From assembly GCF_010723575.1 (NCBI RefSeq), contig NZ_BLKZ01000001.1, positions 2,542,001 through 2,606,000 of the forward strand: a DNA stretch of 64,000 nucleotides, written 5' to 3'. The notes beneath the pieces are model-generated. The model did no database searches. It was not told where the DNA came from and saw only the letters and a list, made by a program, of their open reading frames with translations. Each line of letters opens with the position of its first letter. Within the stretch, counting starts at the first letter, position 1. The DNA comes from Mycobacterium bourgelatii. Lineage in GTDB: Bacteria > Actinomycetota > Actinomycetes > Mycobacteriales > Mycobacteriaceae. Shown here in pieces: positions 51,090 through 60,422 of the stretch. The translations under genes and the position numbers were made by a program.

Positions 51090-52136
51090 ATGGGGTCACC
51101 GTCGCTCTTTGCTGCACTATCATCACTATTCGTGGTTACGTCGTTGTCAGCGCAGGATGCAGAGCTTCGTAAGTTCTGGCGCGAATTGTGTCCTTGGATG
51201 TCGATCGAGGGCGACGGGATGCCTGCCTTCGCAGGACTTGGCGACCCCAAAGCACTGATCTCCGACCTGAACCGTGAGGGCTACGTCCAGGTGCCCGGTG
51301 TCTTTTCGGAGTCGACGATCATTCCGCTCCGTAGCGCTATCGCCACGCTGGCCGAGCGAAAGATACCGCTGGCCTTCGCGTTCGTTTATGACGAGTTGTG
51401 GCTGACCTTCCAAGGTCTTGGCAATTTCCTTTCGACGGTCCTGGGTGAGGAGTACCGCGCCCTGCCCGACTTCTGGGTCTGGCACCTCTACCCCAACGAC
51501 ATGTCAGCGGGCTGGGGTCCGCACCGCGACCGCACCGTGCCTACGCTCGAGCCGGACAACTCGCCCCATTCGCTCACGGTCTGGCTCCCGTTCACTGACG
51601 CGACGCCGCTCAACGGCTGCATGTACGTGCTGCCTGCGCACCTCGACGAGCGTTTTCAGATGCGTCGTTGGGACGGCCCGAGCAACACCGCCGTCGCAAA
51701 CCCGCAGAACATCCGGGCGTTGCCGGCCACCGCAGGCAGCATGCTCGCTTGGAATCAGGCGGTCCTGCACTGGGGTGGACGGGCCAGCCGGTTGGGCACC
51801 AGCCCACGGATCAGTGCCGCATTTGAATATCAGCGCGGCGACCGCGTTCCTTTCAACAAGCCCCTGCTCGATCCTGGCCGCGTTCCATCCTTCACCGAGC
51901 GGCTCGGTCTGATCGGGAAGCAGGTCCTGCAGTATCGGCATATGTACCCTCTCGACGACGAGGTCGCGGCCATCGCGACGTCGCTCTTCGAGCGCTACAT
52001 GCCTGGTGGGGGACCGTTGCCGACGACACCCACCGCGACATCAAGATTCGACGATTCACCCCCGCCGGCTCAAGAGCCGCCGCCGCGGGTGTACGCCAGC
52101 AGCGCAGCCGATCGTCTGATCAGTTTGGGCTGGTAG
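51090..52136 (+). CDS. Phytanoyl-CoA dioxygenase-family Fe(II)/2-oxoglutarate oxygenase
   Basis: Up to 348 residues from the ATG at 51090; the hydrophobic first 20 residues are doubtful, and GTG at 51132 (VVTSLSAQDAEL) or the TTG at 51144 may be the true start. The fold elements of a PhyH-type oxygenase are present: REGYVQVPGVFSES near the N-terminus, the iron-binding H-x-D in GPHRDR, the distal His in AVLHWGGRAS and the 2-oxoglutarate-binding Arg in SPRISAAFEY. The substrate is unknown. M. tuberculosis has no gene between Rv1616 and pykA, so this is an accessory insertion. The 163 bp after it contain only the pykA promoter. Confidence 0.8.
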   Translation: MGSPSLFAALSSLFVVTSLSAQDAELRKFWRELCPWMSIEGDGMPAFAGLGDPKALISDLNREGYVQVPGVFSESTIIPLRSAIATLAERKIPLAFAFVYDELWLTFQGLGNFLSTVLGEEYRALPDFWVWHLYPNDMSAGWGPHRDRTVPTLEPDNSPHSLTVWLPFTDATPLNGCMYVLPAHLDERFQMRRWDGPSNTAVANPQNIRALPATAGSMLAWNQAVLHWGGRASRLGTSPRISAAFEYQRGDRVPFNKPLLDPGRVPSFTERLGLIGKQVLQYRHMYPLDDEVAAIATSLFERYMPGGGPLPTTPTATSRFDDSPPPAQEPPPRVYASSAADRLISLGW

Positions 52137-52299
52137 TTTTCCGGACACGAATAGCCTTGCGTGGCAATGCTTTCTGATGGCGTACGCCCCAGGTCTAGGC
52201 CCGTAGTCGCGCGCGCAAGGGCGACCGGTTCCCTGTCAAGTTGCACGCGTCACACCTCGGGACACCCAGACGGGGCCGAGCGCGACTATGGTTGTCGTC

Positions 52300-53718
52300 G
52301 TGACTAGACGCGGGAAGATCGTCTGCACCCTGGGCCCGGCCACCCAAAACGATGACTTGGTCAAGGCGCTCGTCGAAGCGGGCATGGATGTCGCCCGCAT
52401 GAACTTCAGCCACGGCGACTACAGCGACCACGAAGCTGCCTATAAGCGGGTGCGGGCGGCTTCGGATGCCACCGGCCGCGCTGTCGGCGTTCTCTGCGAC
52501 CTGCAGGGGCCGAAGATCAGGCTGGGACGCTTCGCCACCGGGTCGACCTACTGGGCCGACGGCGAAACTGTCCGGATCACCGTCGACGACTGCGAAGGCA
52601 CCCACGACCGGGTGTCCACCACCTACAAGAGGCTGGCGCAGGACGCGACGCCCGGTGACCGAGTCCTGGTCGACGACGGCAAGATCGGGTTGCAGGTCGA
52701 GCAAGTCGACGGCAACGACGTCGTCTGCAAGGTCACCGAAGGCGGTCCAGTCAGCAACAACAAGGGCATCTCGCTGCCGGGGATGAACGTGTCCGCACCC
52801 GCCTTGTCGGAAAAGGACGTCGAGGACCTGACTTTTGCGCTGGAGCTTGGTGTCGACATGGTGGCGCTGTCGTTCGTGCGCTCGCCATCCGACGTCGAAC
52901 TCGTCCACGAGGTCATGGACCGGGTCGGGCGGCGGGTACCGGTGATCGCCAAACTGGAGAAGCCCGAAGCGATCGACAACCTCGAGGCCATCGTGCTGGC
53001 GTTCGATGCCGTCATGGTGGCGCGCGGTGATCTGGGCGTCGAACTTCCGCTCGAAGAAGTGCCCTTGGTGCAGAAGCGCGCCATCCAGATGGCCCGGGAG
53101 AACGCCAAGCCGGTCATCGTGGCTACCCAGATGCTCGACTCGATGATCGAGAACTCGAGGCCGACGCGGGCCGAAGCCTCTGATGTCGCCAACGCGGTGC
53201 TCGACGGCGCCGACGCGCTGATGCTGTCCGGCGAAACCTCGGTAGGCAAGTACCCGTTGTTGGCCGTGCAGACGATGTCGCGCATCGTGTGCGCGGTCGA
53301 GGAAAATTCCACGGCCGCACCGCCCTTGACGCACGTGCCGCGCACCAAGCGGGGCGTGATCTCCTACGCCGCTCGCGACATCGGCGAGCGGTTGGACGCA
53401 AAGGCGCTCGTCGCGTTCACCCAATCCGGCGACACCGTGCGGCGACTCGCTCGCCTGCACACACCGCTGCCGCTGCTGGCGTTCACCGATCTGCCCGAGG
53501 TGCGCAGCCAGCTGGCGATGACCTGGGGGACCGAGACGTTCATCGTCCCGCACATGAAGTCCACCGACGGCATGATCCGCCAGGTCGACAAGTCTTTACT
53601 CGAACTCGGTCGCTACAAGCGCGGTGACTTGGTTGTCATCGTCGCGGGTGCACCGCCCGGCACGGTGGGTTCGACCAACCTGATCCACGTGCACCGGATC
53701 GGCGAGGACGACGTCTAG
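52300..53718 (+). CDS. pykA: Pyruvate kinase
   Basis: 472 residues from the GTG at 52300 (VTRRGKIVCTLGPAT), identical in length and N-terminus to the M. tuberculosis enzyme; the ATG at 52288 would add four valine-rich residues. It makes pyruvate and ATP from phosphoenolpyruvate. Visible are the active-site NFSHGDYSDH, the LQGPKIRLG segment, VIAKLEKPEAIDNL (catalytic Lys), MVARGDLGVELP and MLDSMIENSRPTRAEASDVANAV. The C-terminal domain carries the FTQSGDTVRRLAR allosteric phosphate site. tesB follows immediately, the TTG start abutting the pykA stop. Confidence 0.96.
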   Translation: MTRRGKIVCTLGPATQNDDLVKALVEAGMDVARMNFSHGDYSDHEAAYKRVRAASDATGRAVGVLCDLQGPKIRLGRFATGSTYWADGETVRITVDDCEGTHDRVSTTYKRLAQDATPGDRVLVDDGKIGLQVEQVDGNDVVCKVTEGGPVSNNKGISLPGMNVSAPALSEKDVEDLTFALELGVDMVALSFVRSPSDVELVHEVMDRVGRRVPVIAKLEKPEAIDNLEAIVLAFDAVMVARGDLGVELPLEEVPLVQKRAIQMARENAKPVIVATQMLDSMIENSRPTRAEASDVANAVLDGADALMLSGETSVGKYPLLAVQTMSRIVCAVEENSTAAPPLTHVPRTKRGVISYAARDIGERLDAKALVAFTQSGDTVRRLARLHTPLPLLAFTDLPEVRSQLAMTWGTETFIVPHMKSTDGMIRQVDKSLLELGRYKRGDLVVIVAGAPPGTVGSTNLIHVHRIGEDDV

Positions 53719-54582
53719 TTGTCGGATTTTCAGGAACTGCTGGCGGTACTTGATCTGCAGCGGGTCGCCGACGACCGATTCATCGGATCCCACCCCAGCA
53801 AGAACCCGATGCGGACATTCGGTGGATTGCTCATGGCGCAATCCTTCGTTGCGAGCAGTCGCACGCTCCGCCATGACATACCGCCCAGCGGATTCTCGGT
53901 GCACTTCATCAACGGCGGAGATACCGCCAAGGACATCGAATTCCACGTCGTAAGCCTGCGCGACGAGCGGCGCTTCGCCAACCGTCGTGTCGATGCGGTG
54001 CAGGACGGAGTGCTGCTGTCCTCGGCGCTGATCTCCTACATGGCGGGTGGCCGCGGGCTGGAACACGCTGTCGACCCGCCGCAGGTTCCGAGACCGCACG
54101 ACCTCCCGACAATTGGCGAGCTGTTGCGCGGCTATGAGGAGACTGTCCCGCATTTCGTCAACGCGCTGCAGCCGGTGGAATGGCGATACACCAACGATCC
54201 AGCCTGGGTGATGCGGGACAAGGGTGATCGGTTGCCCTATAACCGGGTGTGGCTCAAGGCGTTAGGTCCGATGCCCGACGATCCCGTCCTGCACACCGCG
54301 ACGATGTTGTATTCCTCCGATACGACCGTGCTCGACTCGGTAATCACCACGCACGGCTTGTCATGGGGCTACGACCGTATCTTCGCGGCTTCGGCCAACC
54401 ACTCGGTGTGGTTTCACCGGCAGGTCAATTTCGATGACTGGGTGCTGTATTCGACGTCGTCGCCGGTGGCGGCGGATTCCCGCGGACTGGGGACCGGGCA
54501 CTTTTTCGATCCCGCCGGGCAGCTTATCGCCACGGTGGTGCAAGAGGGCGTGTTGAAGTATTTTCCCCCTCGGGCTCGATAG
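53719..54582 (+). CDS. tesB1: Acyl-CoA thioesterase II (TesB1-like)
   Basis: 287 residues from a TTG at 53719, directly after the pykA TAG. It has the double hot-dog fold: the first half holds TFGGLLMAQSFVAS and HSVHFINGG-type strands (GFSVHFINGGDTAKD), the second half LDSVITTHGLSWGY and SVWFHRQVNFDDWVLYST with the catalytic Asp and the H-R-x-F/D-W pattern, then GRGLGTGHFFD-type end. It hydrolyses medium- and long-chain acyl-CoA to free fatty acid and CoA. The arrangement pykA-tesB is the same as Rv1617-Rv1618. Confidence 0.9.
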   Translation: MSDFQELLAVLDLQRVADDRFIGSHPSKNPMRTFGGLLMAQSFVASSRTLRHDIPPSGFSVHFINGGDTAKDIEFHVVSLRDERRFANRRVDAVQDGVLLSSALISYMAGGRGLEHAVDPPQVPRPHDLPTIGELLRGYEETVPHFVNALQPVEWRYTNDPAWVMRDKGDRLPYNRVWLKALGPMPDDPVLHTATMLYSSDTTVLDSVITTHGLSWGYDRIFAASANHSVWFHRQVNFDDWVLYSTSSPVAADSRGLGTGHFFDPAGQLIATVVQEGVLKYFPPRAR

Positions 54583-54645
54583 GCACCGCGCAACGCGTGG
54601 GCGCGCGAATCGGCGCCCCACCCTGCCTGAGCAGGCGTAGCGTTT

Positions 54646-56076
54646 GTGAGTAGTGGCACTCATCAGGAGCTGAGTGTGAAAGCGCCGCCGTTTGGTCTGA
54701 TACCGCGTGCGATTGCGCGCGAACGCGTTGTCGTCCATGTCGCTTCGCCCGCAGCGCGGTGGCTCGGTGCTCTGGCCGTGTTCGGCGCGGCCTGTTGGCT
54801 GGCGGTTCTGCTAGCCCAGGACTATCGACACAACGATTGGCTTTCCGACGCCCGATTGGGGTGGTCGCTGGCAGTACTGGGCGCGGTGGCGCTGATCGCT
54901 CGCGGAATCTTCCTGGGGCGTCCGGTTACCGCGGCGCACGCAGCGGCAGCGGCCGTCTTCGTGACCCTTGGTGTCGGTGTCCACATGCTGTCGTTCGATG
55001 TGCTCGGCGATGGGCTGATTGTCGGGTCCGGCCTGGTGCTGATGTGGCCGATGCGAGCGCGTCCGCGGCCGGACGACCTGCCGCGGGTGTGGGCGCTGAT
55101 CAAAACCACCAGCGGGGATCCGTTGGCTCCGTTCGCGATGCAGACCGGAAAGTGCTACCACTTCAGTTCCGACGGCAGTGCTGCGCTCGCCTACCGGACG
55201 CGGATGGGGTTCGCGGTGGTCAGCGGGGACCCGATTGGTGACCAGACGCAATTTCCAGAGTTGGTTGCCGATTTCGCCGCAACGTGTCACGCGCACGGTT
55301 GGCGAATGGTGGTGGTCGGTTGCGGTGAGCGCAGGGTGGCGTTGTGGAGCGATGCTGCGGTGATCGGTCAATCATTGCGACCCATACCCATTGGGAGCGA
55401 CGTCGTTGTCGATGTCGCTGACTTCGAGTTGGTAGGGCGCAAGTTTCGTAATCTGCGGCAGGCGGTCAAGCGCACCCACAACGCAGGCATCACGACCGAG
55501 ATCGTTGCCGAGCAGGACCTCGACGACAGGCAGCGCGCGGAACTGGCGGCGGTGGTGCGGGCCTCCGCCAAAGGCGCCCATACCGATCGCGGCTATTGCA
55601 TGAATCTGGACGGTGTTCTCGAAGGTCGATTCCCGGGGACACAGCTGATCATCGCCCGCGACGCATCAGGCGCCGCAGTGGGCTTTCATCGCTACGCGAC
55701 CGCCGGCGGCGGTAGCGACTTCTCCCTTGATGTCCCGTGGCGCCGACGGGACGCCCCCAACGGTATTGACGAACGGCTGAGCGTCGACATGATCGCAGCG
55801 GCGAAACAGTCAGGAGTGCAGCGGGTTTCCTTGGCGTTCGCCGCGTTCAGCGACTTGTTCGACGATCCTGGCCGGGGCGGGCTGCGGCGGCGTTGCGCCT
55901 ACTGGTTGATCCACCTCCTGGATCCGCTGATAGCGCTGGAATCGCTGTACCGCTACGTACGCAAGTTCCACGCCATGGCGGAGCGGCGCTACGCCCTCGT
56001 GTCGCTTACTCAGGTGATCCCACTGATGTTCGTGTTGCTGTCGCTTGAGTTCATGCCGCGGCGACGACACCTGTGA
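54646..56076 (+). CDS. DUF2156 (LPG synthase C-terminal-like) membrane protein, Rv1619-like
   Basis: 476 residues from the GTG at 54646. Residues about 37-150 contain four hydrophobic helices. Residues about 155-460 form a DUF2156 domain, a tandem GNAT-like fold related to the transferase half of MprF/LysX-type lipid aminoacylases (MGFAVVSGDPIGDQTQFPELV, NLRQAVKRTHNAGI, the GFHRYATAGG segment and SLAFAAFSDLFDD). In MprF this domain uses aminoacyl-tRNA to modify phosphatidylglycerol. Here there is no synthetase domain and too few helices for a full flippase, so the substrate is open. It converges on cydC with a 26-bp overlap. Confidence 0.82.
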   Translation: MSSGTHQELSVKAPPFGLIPRAIARERVVVHVASPAARWLGALAVFGAACWLAVLLAQDYRHNDWLSDARLGWSLAVLGAVALIARGIFLGRPVTAAHAAAAAVFVTLGVGVHMLSFDVLGDGLIVGSGLVLMWPMRARPRPDDLPRVWALIKTTSGDPLAPFAMQTGKCYHFSSDGSAALAYRTRMGFAVVSGDPIGDQTQFPELVADFAATCHAHGWRMVVVGCGERRVALWSDAAVIGQSLRPIPIGSDVVVDVADFELVGRKFRNLRQAVKRTHNAGITTEIVAEQDLDDRQRAELAAVVRASAKGAHTDRGYCMNLDGVLEGRFPGTQLIIARDASGAAVGFHRYATAGGGSDFSLDVPWRRRDAPNGIDERLSVDMIAAAKQSGVQRVSLAFAAFSDLFDDPGRGGLRRRCAYWLIHLLDPLIALESLYRYVRKFHAMAERRYALVSLTQVIPLMFVLLSLEFMPRRRHL

Positions 56077-57700
56077 CGGCCAGCTCTGCACAGTGGATAT
56101 CCGTTGGCAGCTGGTGAGTAGCTACCACAACCGTTTTCTGCGAGCCAAAGAGCCCGGGGGTTTTCAATATGTCGCGCAGCACTACGTCGGCGTCGGTTGC
56201 GGGCAGGTGCTCGGTGGGTTCGTCCAGCAGCACGATCCGAGCGGGGGAGAGGACCGCCCGTGCCAACAGCAGCCGCCGACGCTGGCCCGCCGAGACCGCT
56301 TGCGCGCCACCGACCAACACCGTCGACAGGCCGTCAGGCAATCCGGACAACCAGCCGCCCAGGCCGACCGCCTCCAGCGCTTCGATGAGTTCATCGTCCG
56401 TGCAGTCGCCGCGAGCCACCAGCAGGTTGTCCCGCACGGTGGTGGCGAATATATGTGCGTCCTCTGCGAAAAAGCTTACGGTGCGGTGTAACTCGGTCTC
56501 GTCGAAGTCGGCCAGAGCGGTCCCATTCAACGTGACCTCTCCCCGTATCGGCGGCAGCAATCCGGCCAAGGTCATCAGCAGTGTCGTTTTACCAACCCCG
56601 CTGGCACCGGTGACGGCGAGGCGGGCCCCCGGTGGTAGATCGACCGAGGCTTGCTGCGGCAGGGTGTCGGGGTGACCGAAGTGCACGTCGGCGACCAACC
56701 GGCCCGTCGCAGCCGGCGGCGTCATTCGTGGCCTCGGCGGACGGGACGAGGGCGGCGCAAGATCGAGCAAGCGACGCAACGCAATCCGTGACCGTGTCAA
56801 CTGGACGGTGGCCGCCGGCAAAGCGGTGGTCGCCTCGAACGCCGACAACGGCAACAGCATCAAGACCGCCAGCGTCGTCGGGGCCACGGTGGGTGCCATG
56901 GTGATACCGGCTAGCACCGCGCCGAGCACACTGACCGCGACGGCGGCGGTCGGTAGGGCTTCGGCGATGGCCGCCGGCTTGGCGGCCGCATCCAGGGCAT
57001 CACCCCAGTCGCGCTGCCGCCGCTGCGATTCAGCGATGACCTCGGGCAAGACACCCGCGACGCGAAGCTCGGCAGCGTGCTCGAGAGCGAGCATCGCCGC
57101 CGTGTCGCGTTCGGAATGATGTTGGCTGGCAACCTTTTCCTGTTTTGCGGCGGCCTTGCCGGAAAGCCAAGGTGCGATGACTCCGGCGGTGATCATGCAG
57201 AGGGCCAGTACGGTGGCGGCCGCCGGTGAGATGGCACCGACGACGCCGACGGCCGCCAGCGCCAGCACTGCGGCGACGCCGATCGGCACCACGGCGCGCA
57301 CCAGCACGTCCGAGAGCGCGTCGACGTCAGCGCCCACTCGGGACACCAGTTCACCGCTGTGCAGCCGGACCACCATCGCCGCAGGACCGTTCGCGAGTCG
57401 GTGATAAATCTGCGCCCGGGCCGTGCTGGCCGCGCGGAGCGCGGTGTCATGCGTGGCCAACCGTTCGCAGTAGTGCAGCACACCGCGGGATATCGCGAAT
57501 GTTCGCACCAAGACGACGGCGACGGACAGATGAAGTACGGGCGGCATCTGCGCGGCGCGGGTGATGAGCCACGCCGAAACGCCCGCGAGCGCCAAGGCGC
57601 TGCCCAATGACAACACTCCCAGCGCGATGGCGGCCAATACGCGTGGCAGCCGCGGACGAAGCAGATCGATTGCCTGGCGAGCGTAATCAGACTTCCGCAT
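56051..57700 (-). CDS. cydC: CydC subunit of the CydDC ABC exporter
   Basis: 549 residues from the ATG at 57700, overlapping cydD by 14 bp. The N-terminal half has six hydrophobic helices of an ABC exporter. The nucleotide-binding domain carries Walker A GASGVGKTT, the Q-loop region SFFAEDAHIF, the signature VSAGQRRRLLLARAVL and Walker B IVLLDEPTEHL. CydDC is needed to assemble cytochrome bd, by exporting thiols or handling heme. The signature starts S-A-G-Q instead of S-G-G-Q, and the Walker B Glu is present. Confidence 0.93.
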   Translation of the reverse strand: MRKSDYARQAIDLLRPRLPRVLAAIALGVLSLGSALALAGVSAWLITRAAQMPPVLHLSVAVVLVRTFAISRGVLHYCERLATHDTALRAASTARAQIYHRLANGPAAMVVRLHSGELVSRVGADVDALSDVLVRAVVPIGVAAVLALAAVGVVGAISPAAATVLALCMITAGVIAPWLSGKAAAKQEKVASQHHSERDTAAMLALEHAAELRVAGVLPEVIAESQRRQRDWGDALDAAAKPAAIAEALPTAAVAVSVLGAVLAGITMAPTVAPTTLAVLMLLPLSAFEATTALPAATVQLTRSRIALRRLLDLAPPSSRPPRPRMTPPAATGRLVADVHFGHPDTLPQQASVDLPPGARLAVTGASGVGKTTLLMTLAGLLPPIRGEVTLNGTALADFDETELHRTVSFFAEDAHIFATTVRDNLLVARGDCTDDELIEALEAVGLGGWLSGLPDGLSTVLVGGAQAVSAGQRRRLLLARAVLSPARIVLLDEPTEHLPATDADVVLRDILKTPGLFGSQKTVVVATHQLPTDIHCAELAVTGVVAAA

Positions 57701-59369
57701 ACCTGACCTCGCTGCCGGCCGTGACTTCGACTACCTGGTCACCGATCGCCATGACTTGCTCGCGGTGGCCGACCACCACGACAGTTGCACCGCTGCGGGC
57801 ACGTTCGACGATGGCGCACAACACCCGGGTCTCCGTGTGGGCGTCAAGGTGCGCGGTGGGCTCGTCAAGAAGCAGCACGGGTGCGTTGGACCCCAGCGCC
57901 CGGGCCAGGCCGAGCCGCTGCCGCTGCCCAAGCGACAGACCGACGCCCCCGCGGCCGAGCTCGGTGTCCAGGCCGTCCGGCAGGTCGGCGAGCACCGAAT
58001 CGAAACCCGATGCGGCGCAGGCTCCTTCCAGGTCGGTGAGATCACCGAAGAGTGCCAGATTGTCGCGCACGGTCCCGGGAATCAGTACCGGTCGTTGCGG
58101 CAGCCAGGACAACTGACGCCACCAGGCGGCGGGTTCCAGGTCGGCCACGTCGACCCCAGCGAGCGTGACCCGGCCCTGCGACGGCTTGGTGAGCCCGGCG
58201 ATCACCTGCAGCGTGGTGCTTTTGCCCGCCCCGTTGCGTCCCGTCAACACGGTGACCCGGCCCGGCACAATGATCGTGGTCAGGCCTTGCGGTGCTGGCC
58301 CGTCACGGCCCTCGACACCGAGGTTTTCGATGCGGATCCGCGCACCGCGTGCGGCAACGGTCAATTCACCCGTCGGTGCGGCGTCCGGCTTGCCGATCAG
58401 CGCGAAAGCCTTGTCCGCGGCGGCTCGACCGTCCTGTGCGGCATGAAATTCGACGCCGATGCGGCGTAGTGGCCAGTACACGTCGGGTGCCAGGAGCAGG
58501 ATCGTCAAACCGACCACGAGGCTCATTTCGCCGAACACCAGGCGCAATCCGATGCTGACCGCAATCAGCGCTACCCCGAGGGTGGCCAACAATTCGAGCA
58601 CCAGCGCCGACAGGAAGGCAATCCGCAGCGTCGCCATCGCCGAGCGTCGATGCGCAGCACCGAGTTCGGTGATGCGGTGTTCCGGGCCTGCGGCGCGGCC
58701 CAGCGCCCGCAGCGTGGGGATTCCGGCGATGAGATCCAACAACCGCGCTTGCAGGGTGGTCATGGCGGCCAGCGCCGTGGCCGAGCGCTCGGCCGTGGCC
58801 AGTCCGATCAGCACCATGAAGATCGGGATCAGCGGCAGCGTAACGAGCACGATCACAGTCGAATTCAGATCGTAGGCAGCGATCACGGCGAGCGTGGCAG
58901 GAGTCAGGATCGCCGCCAACAGTAGTGTCGGCAGGTACCCGGTGAAGTATGGCCGCAAGCCGTCGAGGCCACGGGTGACCACCACGGCGGCATCGTCCCG
59001 CTGGGTAGCCAGTTCGCGAGGCTGCCTGCCGGTCACGGCGGAAAGCACCTGACCGCTGAGATCGGCGATCACCGCGCTGGCTCCGCGCTGACTCAGACGG
59101 GCCTGTAGCCAATGCGTCAGCGTGCGGACGGTCCACAGCACCAACAGGATTGACAGGGGCCCAATTGGCTCGAGCCAGCAGCGCAAACAGCGCGACGAAG
59201 GGTCTGTGGCGACATTTGCGACGATGCCGGCCAGGACGATCGCCGAGCCGATGGCGCAACCGGAGATCACCACTCCACAGGCGACGGTGGTGACCAGATA
59301 GCGGCGCAGCGCGGCAGAGGCCCGCCACAGGCGCGGGTCTAACGGCGCTCGGGACTGTCTACCGCTCAG
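57687..59369 (-). CDS. cydD: CydD subunit of the CydDC ABC exporter, probable CTG start
   Basis: 560 residues if translation starts at the CTG at 59369, which forms a CTGA overlap with the cydB stop. The first ATG/GTG in the frame is the GTG at 59273, but that would cut off the first membrane helix: the codons upstream read APLDPRLWRASAALRRYLVTTVAC, have the high third-position GC of real coding, and continue into GVVISGCAIGSAIVLAG. The stop of this frame lies further upstream at about 59415. The nucleotide-binding domain has GRNGAGKSTT, LSLGQRQRLGLARAL and VLLLDEPTAHLD. It works with CydC in cytochrome bd assembly. Confidence 0.85.
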   Translation of the reverse strand: MSGRQSRAPLDPRLWRASAALRRYLVTTVACGVVISGCAIGSAIVLAGIVANVATDPSSRCLRCWLEPIGPLSILLVLWTVRTLTHWLQARLSQRGASAVIADLSGQVLSAVTGRQPRELATQRDDAAVVVTRGLDGLRPYFTGYLPTLLLAAILTPATLAVIAAYDLNSTVIVLVTLPLIPIFMVLIGLATAERSATALAAMTTLQARLLDLIAGIPTLRALGRAAGPEHRITELGAAHRRSAMATLRIAFLSALVLELLATLGVALIAVSIGLRLVFGEMSLVVGLTILLLAPDVYWPLRRIGVEFHAAQDGRAAADKAFALIGKPDAAPTGELTVAARGARIRIENLGVEGRDGPAPQGLTTIIVPGRVTVLTGRNGAGKSTTLQVIAGLTKPSQGRVTLAGVDVADLEPAAWWRQLSWLPQRPVLIPGTVRDNLALFGDLTDLEGACAASGFDSVLADLPDGLDTELGRGGVGLSLGQRQRLGLARALGSNAPVLLLDEPTAHLDAHTETRVLCAIVERARSGATVVVVGHREQVMAIGDQVVEVTAGSEVRYAEV

Positions 59370-60406
59370 GATGGACGCCTCGTCAGACCGATCGACGGTG
59401 GTATCCGATCAGCCGAGATGCGTTGCCGGAAAACCCAATACGTCCAGGCCTGATAAACGATCGTCAAGGGAGCGAATATCGCTGTCACCCACGTCATGAT
59501 CTTGAGGGTGTACGGGGTCGACGAGGCGTTGAAGATCGTCACGCTGTATGCGTTGTCGATGGTCGACGGCACCAGATTCGGGTACAGCGAGCCGAACAGC
59601 AGCACCACCACGGATGTCACGACCACGGCCGCGAACAGGAACGCCCACCCGTCGGATATACGACGCCACACCAGCACCACGGCCGCCAGTTGGGCCACCA
59701 CCGCCACACCCAGTACGGCCCAGGTCCACTGCTTGCCGTAGCTAAGTTGTGTCCAAACCCCAAAGGCCGCAACCAATGCCGTGGCCGGAAGCGCTAGCCA
59801 GGTGGCAAAGCGGTGGGCGTCGTCACGGATTGCGTCCGCTGTCTTCAAGGAAGTGAATATCGCCCCGTAGAACAAGAACAGGCTCGCGGTGGCCACACCG
59901 CCCAGCAGCGTATACGGATTGAGCACGTCGCCGATTGACAGGGCGATGTGGCCATTGGCATCCACCGGTAGCCCGCGCACCAGAATGGCGAATGCAACGC
60001 CCCACAGCACGGCGGGCAACCAGGACCCCGCCCCGATGCCGAAATCGGCCAGCGCCCGCCACTTGGTGTCGTCGACCTTGCCGCGCCATTCGATCGACAC
60101 GACACGCACGATCATGCCGAAAAGGATTGCTAGCAGCGGCAAATAGAGCGTCGAAAAGACGGTGGCGTACCAGCCGGGAAAGGCGGCGAACATCGCTGCG
60201 CCCGCGGTAATCAGCCATACTTCATTGCCGTCCCACACCGGGCCGATCGTGTTCAGCGCAGCGCGTCGGTGAGCTTCCCGGTCACCCTTGCCGACTCGGG
60301 CGAGCGGCTCCATCAACATGCCCACCCCGAAGTCGAAGCCTTCGAGGATGAAGAAGCCGAGGAATAGCACCCCGATGATGCCGAACCATACTTGCTGAAT
60401 TTCCAC
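59366..60406 (-). CDS. cydB: Cytochrome bd ubiquinol oxidase subunit II
   Basis: 346 residues from the GTG at 60406 with AAAGGAG 7 bp upstream; the frame open to 60559 overlaps cydA. It has about eight or nine hydrophobic helices and the conserved start VWFGIIGVLFLGFFILEGFDFGVGM, then GPVWDGNEVWLITAGAAMFAAFP, both characteristic of CydB. Together with CydA it forms the high-affinity quinol oxidase that supports respiration at low oxygen and under inhibition of the bc1-aa3 branch. It is 16 bp after cydA. Confidence 0.96.
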   Translation of the reverse strand: MEIQQVWFGIIGVLFLGFFILEGFDFGVGMLMEPLARVGKGDREAHRRAALNTIGPVWDGNEVWLITAGAAMFAAFPGWYATVFSTLYLPLLAILFGMIVRVVSIEWRGKVDDTKWRALADFGIGAGSWLPAVLWGVAFAILVRGLPVDANGHIALSIGDVLNPYTLLGGVATASLFLFYGAIFTSLKTADAIRDDAHRFATWLALPATALVAAFGVWTQLSYGKQWTWAVLGVAVVAQLAAVVLVWRRISDGWAFLFAAVVVTSVVVLLFGSLYPNLVPSTIDNAYSVTIFNASSTPYTLKIMTWVTAIFAPLTIVYQAWTYWVFRQRISADRIPPSIGLTRRPS

Positions 60407-60422
60407 TGTCCGCTCCTTTGGG

